From a gamma proteobacterium symbiont of Ctena orbiculata (GTDB lineage Bacteria > Pseudomonadota > Gammaproteobacteria > Chromatiales > Chromatiaceae), in contig QBVC01000030.1 in assembly GCA_003058495.1 (NCBI GenBank), positions 19,571 to 83,570 of the forward strand: DNA of 64,000 nt. Direction: 5' to 3'. The notes beneath the pieces are model-generated. The model was not told the origin of the DNA and made no database searches. It was given only the letters and a program-made list of their open reading frames with translations. The translations under genes were made by a program, and so were the position numbers. How positions within the stretch are numbered: the stretch's first letter is position 1; each line of letters opens with the position of its first letter. This document shows positions 24,543 to 34,116 of the stretch, piece by piece.

Positions 24543-27194
24543 ATGCAGAAAACATACGATCCTGCCGCCCTCGAATCGGAAGTGCAGGCATATTGGGAAC
24601 AACAGAGGACCTTCGAGGTCAGCGAGGATCCGGACAAGCAGAAGTTCTACTCCCTCTCCATGTTTCCCTACCCCAGCGGCAAGCTTCACATGGGGCATGT
24701 GCGCAACTACACCATCGGTGATGTTATCGCCCGTTATCAGAGAATGCTGGGAAAAAACGTCTTGCAGCCCATGGGTTGGGATGCCTTCGGCCTGCCTGCG
24801 GAGAATGCGGCGCTGAAGAACAGGGTTGCCCCCGCGGGGTGGACCTATGAAAACATCGCCTACATGAAGGGCCAGCTGGTGCGGCTCGGCTTCGGCTATG
24901 ACTGGCGGCGGGAGCTTGCAACCTGTCAACCCGATTACTACAAGTGGGAGCAGTGGCTCTTCACCGAGCTCTACCGGAAGGGGCTGGTATACCGCAAGAA
25001 CGCGGTGGTCAACTGGGATCCCGTGGACCAGACGGTGCTCGCCAATGAACAGGTCATCGACGGCCGCGGCTGGCGCTCCGGCGCCCTGGTGGAGCGTCGT
25101 GAGATTCCCCAATGGTTCGTCAAGATCACCGCCTACGCCGACGAACTGCTGGAGGAGATCGATAACCTGGAGGGTTGGCCGGAACAGGTGCGTACCATGC
25201 AGCGCAACTGGATCGGCCGCTCCTACGGGGTAGAGATGGTATTCGCTATCGAGGGGGCGGATGAGGGGCTGACCATCTATACCACCCGCCCTGATACCCT
25301 GATGGGCGTCACCTATGTGGCGGTCGCTGCCGAACATCCGCTGGCCCTGCAGGCCGCGGAGAGGGATGAGGGTCTCGCCGCCTTTATCGAGGAGTGTCGT
25401 CAGGGGGGCACATCCGAGGCGGAGCTGGAGACCATCGAGAAGAAGGGGTTGCCGCTGGGTATCGATGCCATCCATCCGGTCAGCGGTGAAGCGGTTCCGA
25501 TCTACGCCGCGAACTTCGTGCTCATGGGTTACGGCACGGGGGCGGTGATGGCGGTGCCCGGCCATGATGAACGGGATCACGCCTTCGCCCGGGAATATGG
25601 CATCCCGATCACCCAGGTGGTTCATCCCGACGACGGTTCTACGGTGGATATTCAGGCGGCCGCCTTCACCGGGGCGGGGGTGCTCAAGGATTCGGGACCC
25701 TTCGACGGGCTCACCTCCGCGGCCGCCTTCGATGCCATCGCCGAGTGGCTTAAGGAGCGGGGAAAGGGGGGCAAGACCAAGCAGTATCGCCTGCGCGACT
25801 GGGGGGTTTCCCGCCAGCGCTATTGGGGAGCGCCGATTCCCATGATTCACTGCGATGTCTGCGGCATCGTCCCCGTGCCCCTGGAGGAGCTGCCGGTGCG
25901 CCTGCCGGAGGATATCGTCTATGACGAGAACACCATCAATCCGCTAAAGAACAATCCGGCCTTTTCCGCTTGCAGCTGTCCCCGGTGCGGGGGCAGGGCG
26001 CAGCGGGAGACCGACACCTTCGACACCTTCATGGAGTCGAGCTGGTACTATGCCCGGTTCAGCTCTCCCGATGCGGATGCCATGCTCGACGGACGCGCCG
26101 ACTACTGGCTGCCGGTCGACCACTATATCGGCGGTATCGAACATGCCGTGCTGCATCTTTTGTATGCCCGCTTCTACCATAAGCTGCTGCGCGATGCGGG
26201 ACTGGTAAAGAGCGATGAGCCCTTCACCCGCCTCTTGACCCAGGGAATGGTCGTTGCCGATACCTACTATCGCGAGCAGGAGGATGGGTCGAAACACTGG
26301 TACAACCCCGCCGAGGTTGAGGTGGAGCGGGATGAGAAGGGGCGTCCGCTGACTGCGCACCTGAAGGAGGATGGCGAACCGGTTGTCGTTGGTGGTATCG
26401 AAAAGATGTCGAAGTCGAAGAACAACGGCGTCGACCCCCAGGCGCTGATCGATCGCTACGGCGCCGATACCGTCCGCCTCTACACCATGTTCACCTCCCC
26501 TCCCGACCAGTCCCTGGAGTGGAACGATGAAGGTGTGGAGGGGGCTCACCGGTTTCTTAAACGGGTTTGGGCGCTTGCGCAGGATCGGGAAACCGAAATT
26601 CAGGCTGTAAACAAAGCACTTACTGTTGAAGGTTCTTCTTTTGATCCAGACTGGTCAAATCTCCATGAAAATCAAAAGAATGCCAGAAGAGAGATTCATG
26701 AGATATTGAGGCAGGCAGTTTTTGACTATGAGCGTCAGCAGTTCAACACAGTTGTTGCTGCTTGCATGAAAATCGTGAATCTTGCCTACAAAATACCTGG
26801 AACAACTAGCAGCCCTGACCCTAGTAAAGAGCCAAGTCAGAATGTTGGTTTGAGAATGGTCCAAGAAGCGCTTGGCTTTGTCTTGCAATTGCTCGGTCCT
26901 ATAGCTCCCCACATCGCCCACATCCTCTGGCGCGAGCTGGGCTATGGCGATGAAATACTCGAGAGTGAATGGCCCCAGCCGGACGAGGCTGCGTTGAAAC
27001 AGGAGAGCCTTCCCTATGTGGTGCAGGTCAACGGCAAGGTTCGGGCAACCGTGGAGGTGCCGGCGGATGCCGAGCAGCCGGCCATCGAGGCGCTGGCGCT
27101 GGAAAACGAGAACGTGCAGCGCTTTATCGGCGAGGCCGAGGTCAGAAAGGTCATCGTGGTGCCGAAGAAACTGGTGAATATCGTTGCCAAATAG
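24543..27194 (+). CDS. leuS: Leucyl-tRNA synthetase
   Basis: An 883-residue class I aminoacyl-tRNA synthetase that charges tRNA-Leu. The HIGH-type motif is [15 protein letters not shown] near residues 40-54; the editing domain (about 220-430) contains [12 protein letters not shown] and the Asp-rich [10 protein letters not shown]; the second catalytic motif is KMSKSKNNG near residue 622. The anticodon-binding region and the C-terminal domain ([17 protein letters not shown]) complete the usual length. Codons for about residues 682-785 are markedly AT-richer than the rest while the frame and family pattern are kept, suggesting a recombined patch (separate entry). The gene begins the leuS-lptE-holA order common in gammaproteobacteria and overlaps lptE by 11 bases. 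Confidence 0.97.
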   Translation: MQKTYDPAALESEVQAYWEQQRTFEVSEDPDKQKFYSLSMFPYPSGKLHMGHVRNYTIGDVIARYQRMLGKNVLQPMGWDAFGLPAENAALKNRVAPAGWTYENIAYMKGQLVRLGFGYDWRRELATCQPDYYKWEQWLFTELYRKGLVYRKNAVVNWDPVDQTVLANEQVIDGRGWRSGALVERREIPQWFVKITAYADELLEEIDNLEGWPEQVRTMQRNWIGRSYGVEMVFAIEGADEGLTIYTTRPDTLMGVTYVAVAAEHPLALQAAERDEGLAAFIEECRQGGTSEAELETIEKKGLPLGIDAIHPVSGEAVPIYAANFVLMGYGTGAVMAVPGHDERDHAFAREYGIPITQVVHPDDGSTVDIQAAAFTGAGVLKDSGPFDGLTSAAAFDAIAEWLKERGKGGKTKQYRLRDWGVSRQRYWGAPIPMIHCDVCGIVPVPLEELPVRLPEDIVYDENTINPLKNNPAFSACSCPRCGGRAQRETDTFDTFMESSWYYARFSSPDADAMLDGRADYWLPVDHYIGGIEHAVLHLLYARFYHKLLRDAGLVKSDEPFTRLLTQGMVVADTYYREQEDGSKHWYNPAEVEVERDEKGRPLTAHLKEDGEPVVVGGIEKMSKSKNNGVDPQALIDRYGADTVRLYTMFTSPPDQSLEWNDEGVEGAHRFLKRVWALAQDRETEIQAVNKALTVEGSSFDPDWSNLHENQKNARREIHEILRQAVFDYERQQFNTVVAACMKIVNLAYKIPGTTSSPDPSKEPSQNVGLRMVQEALGFVLQLLGPIAPHIAHILWRELGYGDEILESEWPQPDEAALKQESLPYVVQVNGKVRATVEVPADAEQPAIEALALENENVQRFIGEAEVRKVIVVPKKLVNIVAK
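26585..26895 (+). other. AT-rich mosaic segment inside leuS
   Basis: By hand count, 26641-26880 has 104 G or C in 240 bases (43%) and 26581-26640 has 25 of 60, against 36 of 60 in the line just upstream (26521-26580). Codons switch to AT-ending forms (AAA, GAA, CTT, TCT) at about 26585 and revert at about 26895. The reading frame is unbroken and the protein still fits the anticodon-binding domain ([21 protein letters not shown]). This is what a short homologous replacement from an AT-richer relative would leave. Confidence 0.7.
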
Positions 27195-27690
27195 CTTGCC
27201 CCTGCTTCTCCGTCTGCTGTGGATTGGATTGCTATCCGGCCTGGTTGCCGGTTGCGGATTTCATCTCAAGGGCTATCAGCAGTTATCCCCCGCACTGAAC
27301 GGTCTCTATATCTTCGGCTTCCAGAATCGGGATAATCTGGCCGGTCTGCTCTACGACAACCTGCGGGGCGGGGGGGCCGTGCTGGCCGATGATGCCGATT
27401 CCGCTTGGCTGACCCTGCAGGTCGTTGAGGAGAAATTTACCAGCAGGGTGCTCTCCGTGGATGCCGGCGGCAAGGCCCTCGACAAGGAGCTTCGTCTCTC
27501 GGCCCTGATCCGCGCCCGGGTTGTGGAGAGTGGCGAACCGGGTGTGGAGCAGCGTCTGGAACTGGTGCGTCAGCTCAGTTTCAGCGGCGATGACGAGCTG
27601 GGCCAGCGCAACGAGACCGAGCTGATGAAGCACGATATGAGAAACGAGATGGCGGGGCAGATCATCCGCCGCCTCGAGGCCCTGAACTGA
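27184..27690 (+). CDS. lptE: LPS-assembly lipoprotein LptE
   Basis: A 168-residue outer-membrane lipoprotein that plugs the LptD barrel and helps insert LPS. The signal peptide ends in the lipobox VAGC, followed by [10 protein letters not shown], the usual start of mature LptE. The remainder has the family's alternating strands and the late Glu-rich helix ([21 protein letters not shown]). The TTG at 27184 overlaps the end of leuS by 11 bases; another TTG lies at 27196, so the exact start is uncertain. It sits between leuS and holA, the normal position of the gene. Confidence 0.93.
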   Translation: MPNSLPLLLRLLWIGLLSGLVAGCGFHLKGYQQLSPALNGLYIFGFQNRDNLAGLLYDNLRGGGAVLADDADSAWLTLQVVEEKFTSRVLSVDAGGKALDKELRLSALIRARVVESGEPGVEQRLELVRQLSFSGDDELGQRNETELMKHDMRNEMAGQIIRRLEALN

Positions 27691-27702
27691 ACGGAACGAA
27701 TC

Positions 27703-28713
27703 ATGCGGCTGCGAAATGAGCAACTGGCAAAGCATCTGCAGCAGCGGCTCGCACCGGTCTATCTGTTGAGCGGTGACGAACCCCTGCAGATGCGGGAGGC
27801 GGCGGACGCCATCAGGCATGCCGCGCGCGAGCAGGGCTACAGCGAGCGGGAGGTATTGGACCAGGGAAGCGGCTTTGACTGGTCCGGTCTGACCACCGCC
27901 GCCGACACCCTCTCCCTGTTCAGCGAAAGGCGACTGCTGGAACTCAGACTCGGCAGCGGCAAGGTAGGTGCGGAGGGGGGGAGGGCCCTGAGCGCCTATT
28001 GCGAGCGGCCCGCGGACGATACCCTGCTGCTGATCACCCTACCCAAGCTGGAACGGAGCCAGACCAACAGCAAGTGGTACCAGGCGGTCGATCGTCTGGG
28101 GGTGGTGGTTCAGATATGGCCGGTGGAGGGGGGGCGGCTTGTCCCCTGGATCGAACAGCGCTTGCGTCGCGCAGGGCTGGTTCCCGAATCGGGGGTGGTG
28201 GAGATGCTGGCCGATCGCGTGGAGGGTAACCTGCTGGCCGCCAACCAGGAGATAGAGAAGCTGTTGCTGTTGTACGGCGAGGGCGTGATTTCGGCTGAAA
28301 AACTGATCGAGGCGGTTGCCGATAGTGCGCGCTTCGACATCTTCAACCTGGTCGACACCCTGCTCATGGGCGATATCGTCAAGGGAATCCGTATCCTGCA
28401 GGGGCTCAAGGGGGAGGGTGTCGCCGCGCCCGTAGTGCTCTGGGCCTTGAGCCGGGAGATTCGACTGCTCGCCGAGATGGGGTTTGAACTCGGCAGCGGC
28501 AAGCCGCTGGAGAGAGTCATGGCCGAACACCGCGTATGGGATCGGCGCAAGCCTATTCTACGCCAGGCGCTGCGGCGCAAGGCGGATCACTGGCAGCGCC
28601 TGCTCGTTGACTGCTCCCATGCGGACAGGGCGATAAAGGGCCTCGATGGAGCGGATCCCTGGCTGCTGTTTCAACAGCTTGCCCGGGGCATGGCCGGATC
28701 GCCGCAGATGTGA
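27703..28713 (+). CDS. holA: DNA polymerase III delta subunit
   Basis: A 336-residue clamp-loader subunit that opens the sliding clamp during replication. It begins RLRNEQLAKHLQQRLAPVYLLSGDEPL, typical of HolA, with the AAA+-like N-terminal domain lacking an active Walker site, a middle lid domain, and a C-terminal collar domain (FDIFNLVDTLLMGD, LWALSREIRLLAEM). The length matches the family. It lies 12 bp after lptE and is probably co-transcribed with leuS and lptE. Confidence 0.95.
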   Translation: MRLRNEQLAKHLQQRLAPVYLLSGDEPLQMREAADAIRHAAREQGYSEREVLDQGSGFDWSGLTTAADTLSLFSERRLLELRLGSGKVGAEGGRALSAYCERPADDTLLLITLPKLERSQTNSKWYQAVDRLGVVVQIWPVEGGRLVPWIEQRLRRAGLVPESGVVEMLADRVEGNLLAANQEIEKLLLLYGEGVISAEKLIEAVADSARFDIFNLVDTLLMGDIVKGIRILQGLKGEGVAAPVVLWALSREIRLLAEMGFELGSGKPLERVMAEHRVWDRRKPILRQALRRKADHWQRLLVDCSHADRAIKGLDGADPWLLFQQLARGMAGSPQM

Positions 28714-28866
28714 TCCATTGCTCAGCACGCTGACGGATTCAGCGGCTGGAGTCGGGTGTTGTGAACTCCTTCAAGCCAATAAATCATCTTCCGTAGTCTG
28801 ATCTGTCACCCAAGGCCTCGATCCCGGGCGCCTTGAATCCATAACCTCATCTACAAGGAGCAAGTG

Positions 28867-29127
28867 ATGACAACAATCAAGCTGAAACATGTGATTGCAA
28901 TGTTAGCGGTGGCTGGAGTCTCCGGCGCTGCAACAGCCGGCGAAGATGCCTTCATGAAGTTGGACAGGAATGCCGACGGTTTCATCTCCGCCGAAGAGTC
29001 GATCGTGGACAAGACGCTCTATGAGGGTTGGGCCTCCGTCGACGCCAACAACGACGGCAGGATCGATTCAGCGGAATTCAGCGCATTCGAACTCAGCACC
29101 GACAAATCGGGGCAGAAAGAGGAGTGA
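28867..29127 (+). CDS. Exported EF-hand calcium-binding protein (copy 1)
   Basis: An 86-residue protein with a signal peptide ending in AATAGE and two EF-hand loops: DRNADGFISAEE near residues 33-44 and DANNDGRIDSAE near 60-71. Both carry the Asp/Asn ligands, the central Gly and the closing Glu, so calcium binding in the periplasm is likely. AAGGAG lies six bases before the ATG at 28867; the GTG one codon earlier is less likely. It is a close paralogue of the gene at 29274. The function is not known; it may buffer calcium or act as a small sensor. Confidence 0.85.
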   Translation: MTTIKLKHVIAMLAVAGVSGAATAGEDAFMKLDRNADGFISAEESIVDKTLYEGWASVDANNDGRIDSAEFSAFELSTDKSGQKEE

Positions 29128-29190
29128 TTCAACCACCAAACAGTAGGAAATAAAGTTGTATTTTTGTGATTAGCTTCACTTAATTTCTTC

Positions 29191-29237
29191 CTCCGGCGTT
29201 GTCTGATGATCTACCGGAGGGCCCCAATGGGCTTTTT
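29191..29237 (+). promoter_or_regulatory. Hairpins between the two EF-hand genes
   Basis: Two stem-loops lie just upstream of the second EF-hand gene. The first pairs CTCCGG (29191-29196) with CCGGAG (29214-29219). The second pairs GCCC (29221-29224) with GGGC (29229-29232) and is followed by five T, a weak terminator shape. Together they could act as an attenuator or a terminator for the first gene. The short second stem makes this tentative. Confidence 0.35.
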
Positions 29238-29273
29238 GGATCGAAACCATCAATTTCCGTTAAGGAGAACAGT

Positions 29274-29525
29274 ATGAATAAAAAAACCATCCTCCAATCC
29301 GCAGTCGCTCTGGCAGCAGCAGGATTTTTCACCGCAGCGGTCGCTGGAGATGCCTTCAGCAAGCTCGATACCAATGCGGATGGAGCCATCTCATCTGAAG
29401 AGGCTACCGCCAGCGAGGCGCTCTACAAGGGTTGGGAAACTGCCGACGCGAATCAGGACGGTCAGGTCGATGCAGCTGAGTTCAGCGCATTCGAGGCGTC
29501 CATGAGCGCACCCGAGGGTAAATAG
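29274..29525 (+). CDS. Exported EF-hand calcium-binding protein (copy 2)
   Basis: An 83-residue paralogue of the gene at 28867, with a signal peptide ending in TAAVAG and two EF-hand loops, DTNADGAISSEE and DANQDGQVDAAE. The two proteins share the frame xxDAFxKLDxNADGxISxEE and the ending FSAFE. TAAGGAG precedes the ATG by a normal distance; a longer in-frame start at 29199 lacks a ribosome site and breaks the signal peptide. The pair looks like a tandem duplication. The next gene, a protease, is convergent. Confidence 0.85.
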   Translation: MNKKTILQSAVALAAAGFFTAAVAGDAFSKLDTNADGAISSEEATASEALYKGWETADANQDGQVDAAEFSAFEASMSAPEGK

Positions 29526-29550
29526 GCAGAAGAGCAGGCCCGGATCCCTT

Positions 29551-30063
29551 CTAGGGAGTGGTGATCCCGGCAGCCAGCTTTGTCTGGTTGCCGGTATCCG
29601 CCTGGGCCAGATGGCAGTTGCTCAGCTGCAGCTGGGGCGGTTGGGTTGAGAAGATGAAAGGCGCGGTCTTGGTCAGCGCACTCAGACCCAGAATCTGGCG
29701 TGTCTTCCCGGGGAATACCGCGACGTCCACCTCCTTCAGCAGACACTCCTCACCGATACGAACATTGGTGATCGTATAGACGGGCACATTCAATTCATCC
29801 CCGTTCGCCAATATACCCTTCAGATCCCGCAAATAGCGTGGATTTCCACTCACTTGAAGCTCTGCCAGGGTCACCTCGTTGATGGTCATGTAACTGGAGC
29901 CGGTGTCGACCATGAATTCAGTGGCGGGCATATCACCGATCTTCCCGGCGATATAGTAGGTGCTGGCGCCCTTCGAATACATCGGGACATCAAATATGAA
30001 CTGCTCCGCCCACAGCTGACCGGTGAAGCATATCATCAGGGCGCTTATCAAGGTTTTGATCAT
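29551..30063 (-). CDS. Retropepsin-like aspartic protease, exported
   Basis: A 170-residue protein with a signal peptide (LISALMICFTGQLWA) and a clan AA aspartic protease domain. The active-site motif FMVDTGSSYMTI is present near residues 51-62, followed by a flap-like segment and the late hydrophobic block ILGLSAL. A single copy of D-T-G implies activity as a dimer, as in retroviral proteases and the TIGR02281-type bacterial families. It is periplasmic or membrane-attached. Substrates are unknown. It is convergent with the EF-hand genes. Confidence 0.85.
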   Translation of the reverse strand: MIKTLISALMICFTGQLWAEQFIFDVPMYSKGASTYYIAGKIGDMPATEFMVDTGSSYMTINEVTLAELQVSGNPRYLRDLKGILANGDELNVPVYTITNVRIGEECLLKEVDVAVFPGKTRQILGLSALTKTAPFIFSTQPPQLQLSNCHLAQADTGNQTKLAAGITTP

Positions 30064-30451
30064 GGCTGTAGGCTTTGCTCATTCCGTGTCTGACTCATCT
30101 ACATAGATCGGTTGATCTCCCTCGAACTTAAGTGTTTTGGTACCTGGTTAACACAATAATTCCCAGTTGGGGTTCCAGGATCCCCCGGATCGTACAGGTT
30201 TCAATCGATTTCTATTTAAATTATGTACTTATAATCAATGGGATAGGGTTAATAAACGCTGTTTAATATAGTCGCGACAATAAATCCCATCAATGAATCA
30301 GGGTTTAATCTGTCATGCCGGGCAGGCTCTTCCGGCGTCATCGGGATAAACATGGCGTCATTTTCATCGAGATTTGCTAAAGTTGGCGCTTCGATCGATC
30401 AGCCCGTCTGATTGCGGCCTCACCACTTACCGTCTAAACAACAGTACGATC
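30064..30451. other. AT-rich intergenic region upstream of proA
   Basis: About 390 bp between the divergent protease and proA genes, strongly A/T-rich around 30190-30300. It should contain both promoters. I see no long hairpin, tRNA or credible small gene. Confidence 0.5.
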
Positions 30452-31723
30452 ATGCTAAATCAGATTTCCGATGTCGCCAGCTATATGGACACACTTGGCC
30501 GGGAGGCGCGCCAGGCCTCCAGGGCGCTCGCCAGCGCCGCCACCGCGCAAAAGAACCGGGCGCTGGAGGCCATCGCCGAGGAGCTGGACAAGGGCAGAGC
30601 GCTGCTGGCGGCGGAAAACGGCAAGGATCTGGAGGCGGGTGCGGAGAAGGGTTTGGATGCGGCGCTGCTGGATCGCCTCGAGCTGACCCCCGGGCGCATC
30701 GACAGCATGATAGATGGTTTGCGTCAAATCGCCGCGCTTCCCGACCCGATCGGCGAGGTTTTCGACATGAAGTATCTCCCCAGCGGGATTCAGGTGGGAC
30801 GGATGCGGGTGCCGTTGGGTGTGGTCGGGATTATTTACGAATCGCGTCCCAATGTCACGGCGGACGCCGCCGCGCTCTGTCTGAAGTCCGGCAATGCCGC
30901 GGTGTTGAGGGGAGGCAGCGAGGCCTACAATTCCAACCAGGCGATCGCCGCGGCGATTCACGGCGGACTGCAGCAGGCGGGTCTTCCCCAGGCGGCGGTT
31001 CAGGTGGTCGCAACCACCGACCGCGCGGTGGTGGGCAAGATGATCACCATGCCCGAATCCATCGACGTCATCATTCCACGGGGCGGCAAGGGGTTGATCG
31101 AGCGTATCAGCCAGGATGCCCGGGTTCCGGTTATCAAGCACCTGGACGGGATCTGTCATGTCTATATCGACGACCAGGCCGACCCCGACAAGGCCTTTGC
31201 GGTCGCCATGAATGCCAAGACTCAGCGCTACGGTACCTGCAACACCATGGAGACCCTGCTGGTTGCGCAGGGGATCGCCGAGACGTCCTTGGCGGCGCTT
31301 GCACCGGCACTGAAGGAAAAGGGGGTTGAGCTTCGGGGTTGCGAGCGTACCCGGAATATTGTCGCCGAATGCAAGCCGGCGTCCGAGGCGGATTGGGATA
31401 CCGAGTATCTGGCACCGATCCTCTCCATCCGTGTGGTGGAGGGGCTGGATCAGGCGATCGCCCATATCAACCGCCACGGATCCCAGCACACCGACGCCAT
31501 CGTCACAGAGAACTATACCCGTGCCCGCCGCTTCCTCACCGAAGTGGACTCCAGTTCGGTGATGGTCAACGCCTCCACCCGTTTCGCGGATGGATTCGAA
31601 TATGGTCTGGGCGCGGAAATAGGCATCTCCACGGACAAGTTCCACGCCCGGGGACCGGTTGGCCTGGAGGGGCTGACCTCGGTCAAGTTCATCGTCCTGG
31701 GTGATGGTCATATCCGCAGCTGA
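30452..31723 (+). CDS. proA: Gamma-glutamyl phosphate reductase
   Basis: A 423-residue NADPH-dependent aldehyde-dehydrogenase-fold enzyme, second step of proline synthesis, reducing gamma-glutamyl phosphate to glutamate semialdehyde. Family marks include [31 protein letters not shown], the catalytic Cys in [13 protein letters not shown], and the ending [22 protein letters not shown]. The ATG at 30452 gives the family's usual length; an in-frame start at 30374 would add 26 residues with no match. The proA-nadD-rsfS order, with a 15-bp gap to nadD, suggests one operon. Confidence 0.97.
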   Translation: MLNQISDVASYMDTLGREARQASRALASAATAQKNRALEAIAEELDKGRALLAAENGKDLEAGAEKGLDAALLDRLELTPGRIDSMIDGLRQIAALPDPIGEVFDMKYLPSGIQVGRMRVPLGVVGIIYESRPNVTADAAALCLKSGNAAVLRGGSEAYNSNQAIAAAIHGGLQQAGLPQAAVQVVATTDRAVVGKMITMPESIDVIIPRGGKGLIERISQDARVPVIKHLDGICHVYIDDQADPDKAFAVAMNAKTQRYGTCNTMETLLVAQGIAETSLAALAPALKEKGVELRGCERTRNIVAECKPASEADWDTEYLAPILSIRVVEGLDQAIAHINRHGSQHTDAIVTENYTRARRFLTEVDSSSVMVNASTRFADGFEYGLGAEIGISTDKFHARGPVGLEGLTSVKFIVLGDGHIRS

Positions 31724-31738
31724 TTCAGGACTGAGGCG

Positions 31739-32389
31739 ATGATCGGCGTCTTCGGCGGCACCTTCGATCCGGTCCATTTCGGCCACCTGCGTACCGCCCT
31801 CGACGTGATGCAGGGTGTCGGGCTCGAGGAGGTTCGCTTCACTCCCCTGCATGGCGCGGTCCATCGCGATCAGCCCCAGGCTCCCGCGGAGCTCAGGCTC
31901 GAAATGGTGCGGCTTGCGGTGCGTCCGCAAGCGGGCTTTGTCGTCGATGACAGGGAGATCCGGCGCGCGGGAGACTCCTACACGGTCGACACCCTCGCCA
32001 GCCTGCGCCGGGAACTGCCGCAAAGGCGACTCTGTCTGCTGCTGGGCATGGATGCCTTCAGCGGCTTCGCCGATTGGCACCGCCCCGATGAGATTCTCAA
32101 GCTGGCCCATCTGATCGTGATGCATCGTCCGGGGGAGGCGGGTCCGGGAGATCCGCGGATGAAACTGCTGATTGATGGCTCCCTGGTCTCCTCGGCGGAT
32201 CAGCTGATGGCGAAGGATCATGGTTCGATTCTCCTTCACCCGGTGACTCAGCTCGATATCTCGGCGAGTCAGATCAGGAAACTCCTCGCAAAGGGTCGTA
32301 CAGCGCGTTTTCTTCTCCCTGAGGCGGTATTGCAACTCATTGAAAAGAATGGGCTTTATAGTGCATATCATACAAAAGAGCCACAATAG
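31739..32389 (+). CDS. nadD: Nicotinate-nucleotide adenylyltransferase
   Basis: A 216-residue enzyme that makes deamido-NAD from nicotinate mononucleotide and ATP in NAD synthesis. It starts MIGVFGGTFDPVHFGHLR, holding the nucleotidyltransferase H-x-G-H signature, and ends with the second motif ISASQIRKLL (SxxxxR type). Length fits the family. GAGGCG precedes the ATG. It lies between proA and rsfS, as in many gammaproteobacteria. Confidence 0.96.
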   Translation: MIGVFGGTFDPVHFGHLRTALDVMQGVGLEEVRFTPLHGAVHRDQPQAPAELRLEMVRLAVRPQAGFVVDDREIRRAGDSYTVDTLASLRRELPQRRLCLLLGMDAFSGFADWHRPDEILKLAHLIVMHRPGEAGPGDPRMKLLIDGSLVSSADQLMAKDHGSILLHPVTQLDISASQIRKLLAKGRTARFLLPEAVLQLIEKNGLYSAYHTKEPQ

Positions 32390-32472
32390 GTTATGCTTGA
32401 AACAGAGATTGGGTAAAATCGCCCCTCCCCGGTGACCCGGTCTCATAACTTTGGCAACAGATACAGGACTCA

Positions 32473-32832
32473 ATGCAAATAGAAGAACTACGAGACGTCG
32501 TTCTGCTAGCGCTGGACGACATGAAAGCGAAGGATGTGGTGGTACTGGATGTACGAGGAAAGACCAGCATAACCGATATCATGATCGTCGCCAGCGGCAC
32601 CTCCGACAGGCATGTGAAATCAATCGCCCAGACCGTGGCCTTTAAAGCAAAGCAAGCCGGTGAAATGCCCCTCGGTACCGAGGGGATGGAGGATGGCGAG
32701 TGGGCGCTGGTGGATCTCAACGGGGTTGTGGTGCACGTGATGCAGCCCAAGGTGCGGGACTTCTACCATCTTGAGCGGCTGTGGTCGCTGGATGAGCCGG
32801 ACAAGGCCCCGCAGAAACTCAAATCCATTTAG
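32473..32832 (+). CDS. rsfS: Ribosome silencing factor
   Basis: A 119-residue RsfS/Iojap protein that binds uL14 on the large ribosomal subunit and blocks subunit joining when nutrients are short. The family blocks [33 protein letters not shown] and [28 protein letters not shown] (about 95 onward) are clear. It follows nadD by 83 bp. The gene that most often comes next, rlmH, is absent; a WYL regulator lies 15 bp downstream instead. Confidence 0.96.
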   Translation: MQIEELRDVVLLALDDMKAKDVVVLDVRGKTSITDIMIVASGTSDRHVKSIAQTVAFKAKQAGEMPLGTEGMEDGEWALVDLNGVVVHVMQPKVRDFYHLERLWSLDEPDKAPQKLKSI

Positions 32833-32847
32833 GCCCTGATACGCTGC

Positions 32848-33816
32848 ATGGATCGGTTTGACCGGATATTCGAACTGAACCGTATCCTTCAGGCAGCCCG
32901 CTACCCGGTTTCAAGACAACAGTTGGAGCAGGAGCTGGAGTGCTCACGGGCGACCGTGAAACGTCTCATCGAAGAGATGCGCCTCTATCTCAACGCGCCC
33001 ATCGTCTATGATCGAAAGCTCAACGGTTACCGCTACGATCGCCGCGAGGGGGAGATGTATGAACTCCCCGGACTCTGGTTCAATGCCTCTGAATTGCATG
33101 CACTGCTCGCGGTGCAACAGTTGCTCGAGGGGGTTCAGCCCGGGCTCTTGGAGAGCCATCTGCAGCCGCTGAGGAGAAAGATAGATGGGCTGCTCCATCG
33201 ACAGCAGGGCCAGGGTGAGCCGATAACCAATCGAATTCGGCTGATCAGGGCGGCGGCCCGTCCTGCCGGGCCCTTCTTCACCCAGCTGGCCCAGGGCCTG
33301 GCAACCCGGCATCGTCTCAAGCTCGTCTACTACAACCGTTCCCGTGACCTGGTGAGCGAGCGCGAGGTTTCGCCGCAGCGCCTTACCCACTATCGCGACA
33401 ACTGGTACCTGGACGCCTGGTGCCACTTGCGCGAAGCGCTGCGCACCTTTGCCTTGGATGCAATTCGCGATGCGCGCCAGCTGGGCCAGGCGGCACTGGA
33501 CGTGGAGGAGACGCAGTTGAACCACCACTTTGCGGATGCCTACGGGATCTTCTCGGGTAGTGCGAGCAACCTGGCAGTGGTGCGTTTTACCCCCCATGCG
33601 GCGCGTTGGGTGGCGCTGGAGGCGTGGCATCCGAAACAGCAGAGTCGCTGGCTGCCGGATGGGTGGTACGAATTGACCATACCCTATGCCGATCCCTCCG
33701 AGCTGTTGATGGATCTGCTTAAGTACGGGTCCGATGTGGAAGTGGTCTCTCCTCCCGCACTGCGCGATTCGATTCAACAGCGGCTGCAATCGGCGTTGGC
33801 TTACTATGACCCGTAG
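32848..33816 (+). CDS. WYL-domain transcriptional regulator
   Basis: A 322-residue regulator of the YafY/DeoR-like WYL type. Residues 1-60 form a helix-turn-helix (YPVSRQQLEQELECSRATVKRLIEEM). The WYL domain (about 150-220) carries LKLVYYNRSRDLVSEREVSPQRL, its NWYLDAWCH core and FALDAI. A WCX-like C-terminal domain follows. Such proteins bind a nucleic-acid or nucleotide ligand and regulate DNA-repair, defence or metabolic genes. Here no defence genes are adjacent. It starts 15 bp after rsfS and may be read through from that operon. Confidence 0.9.
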   Translation: MDRFDRIFELNRILQAARYPVSRQQLEQELECSRATVKRLIEEMRLYLNAPIVYDRKLNGYRYDRREGEMYELPGLWFNASELHALLAVQQLLEGVQPGLLESHLQPLRRKIDGLLHRQQGQGEPITNRIRLIRAAARPAGPFFTQLAQGLATRHRLKLVYYNRSRDLVSEREVSPQRLTHYRDNWYLDAWCHLREALRTFALDAIRDARQLGQAALDVEETQLNHHFADAYGIFSGSASNLAVVRFTPHAARWVALEAWHPKQQSRWLPDGWYELTIPYADPSELLMDLLKYGSDVEVVSPPALRDSIQQRLQSALAYYDP

Positions 33817-33861
33817 TCAATCCCGACTGGCCCTTCCATTCATCACCACGCCAAGCCGCTG

Positions 33862-34116
33862 CTAGCAGTTCTTTCTCAGCTCTTTGTAGCGACGAATCGC
33901 TTTCTTGCGCTGGGTATGGAGGATCTTGATCTCGGTCGAGAGCCGCTTGCGCTTGGTGCGATCCTTTTCCTTCGCCAGTTTCTCCTTGGCGGCGCGTTCC
34001 TGCTTCTTCAGCTTTTTCAACAACTCTGCGATGCGTTCACATTTGGGTCGTTCGGTCTTTTTTCCCGCATCGATCAGGCTCTTCAGCTTGTCTATGATTT
34101 TTTCTGCTTGGGGCAT
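33862..34116 (-). CDS. Small basic coiled-coil protein (copy 1)
   Basis: An 84-residue, very Lys/Arg/Glu-rich helical protein beginning MPQAEKIIDKLKSLIDAG. It is predicted to be one long coiled coil with no signal peptide. It resembles the protein at 39853: about 18 of 49 ungapped positions match, including shared KRL, EK and KI pieces and a C-terminal RR pair. AGAGG precedes the ATG at 34116; an in-frame start at 34164 is less likely. I do not recognise the family. The two copies bracket the ion-transport cluster, so a role tied to it is possible. It is divergent from the CNNM gene. Confidence 0.6.
   Translation of the reverse strand: MPQAEKIIDKLKSLIDAGKKTERPKCERIAELLKKLKKQERAAKEKLAKEKDRTKRKRLSTEIKILHTQRKKAIRRYKELRKNC

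Noticed and set aside
24289..24816. 175-residue open frame spanning the leuS start
   Set aside because: Ends inside leuS in another frame; the 186-base leuS upstream region shows no separate gene.
26585..26895. Frameshift or insertion sequence in leuS
   Set aside because: The frame is continuous and the protein still matches the leucyl-tRNA synthetase anticodon-binding region, so recombination fits better than insertion.
30455..32473. 672-residue open frame antisense to proA-nadD
   Set aside because: Shadow of two fully recognisable housekeeping genes.
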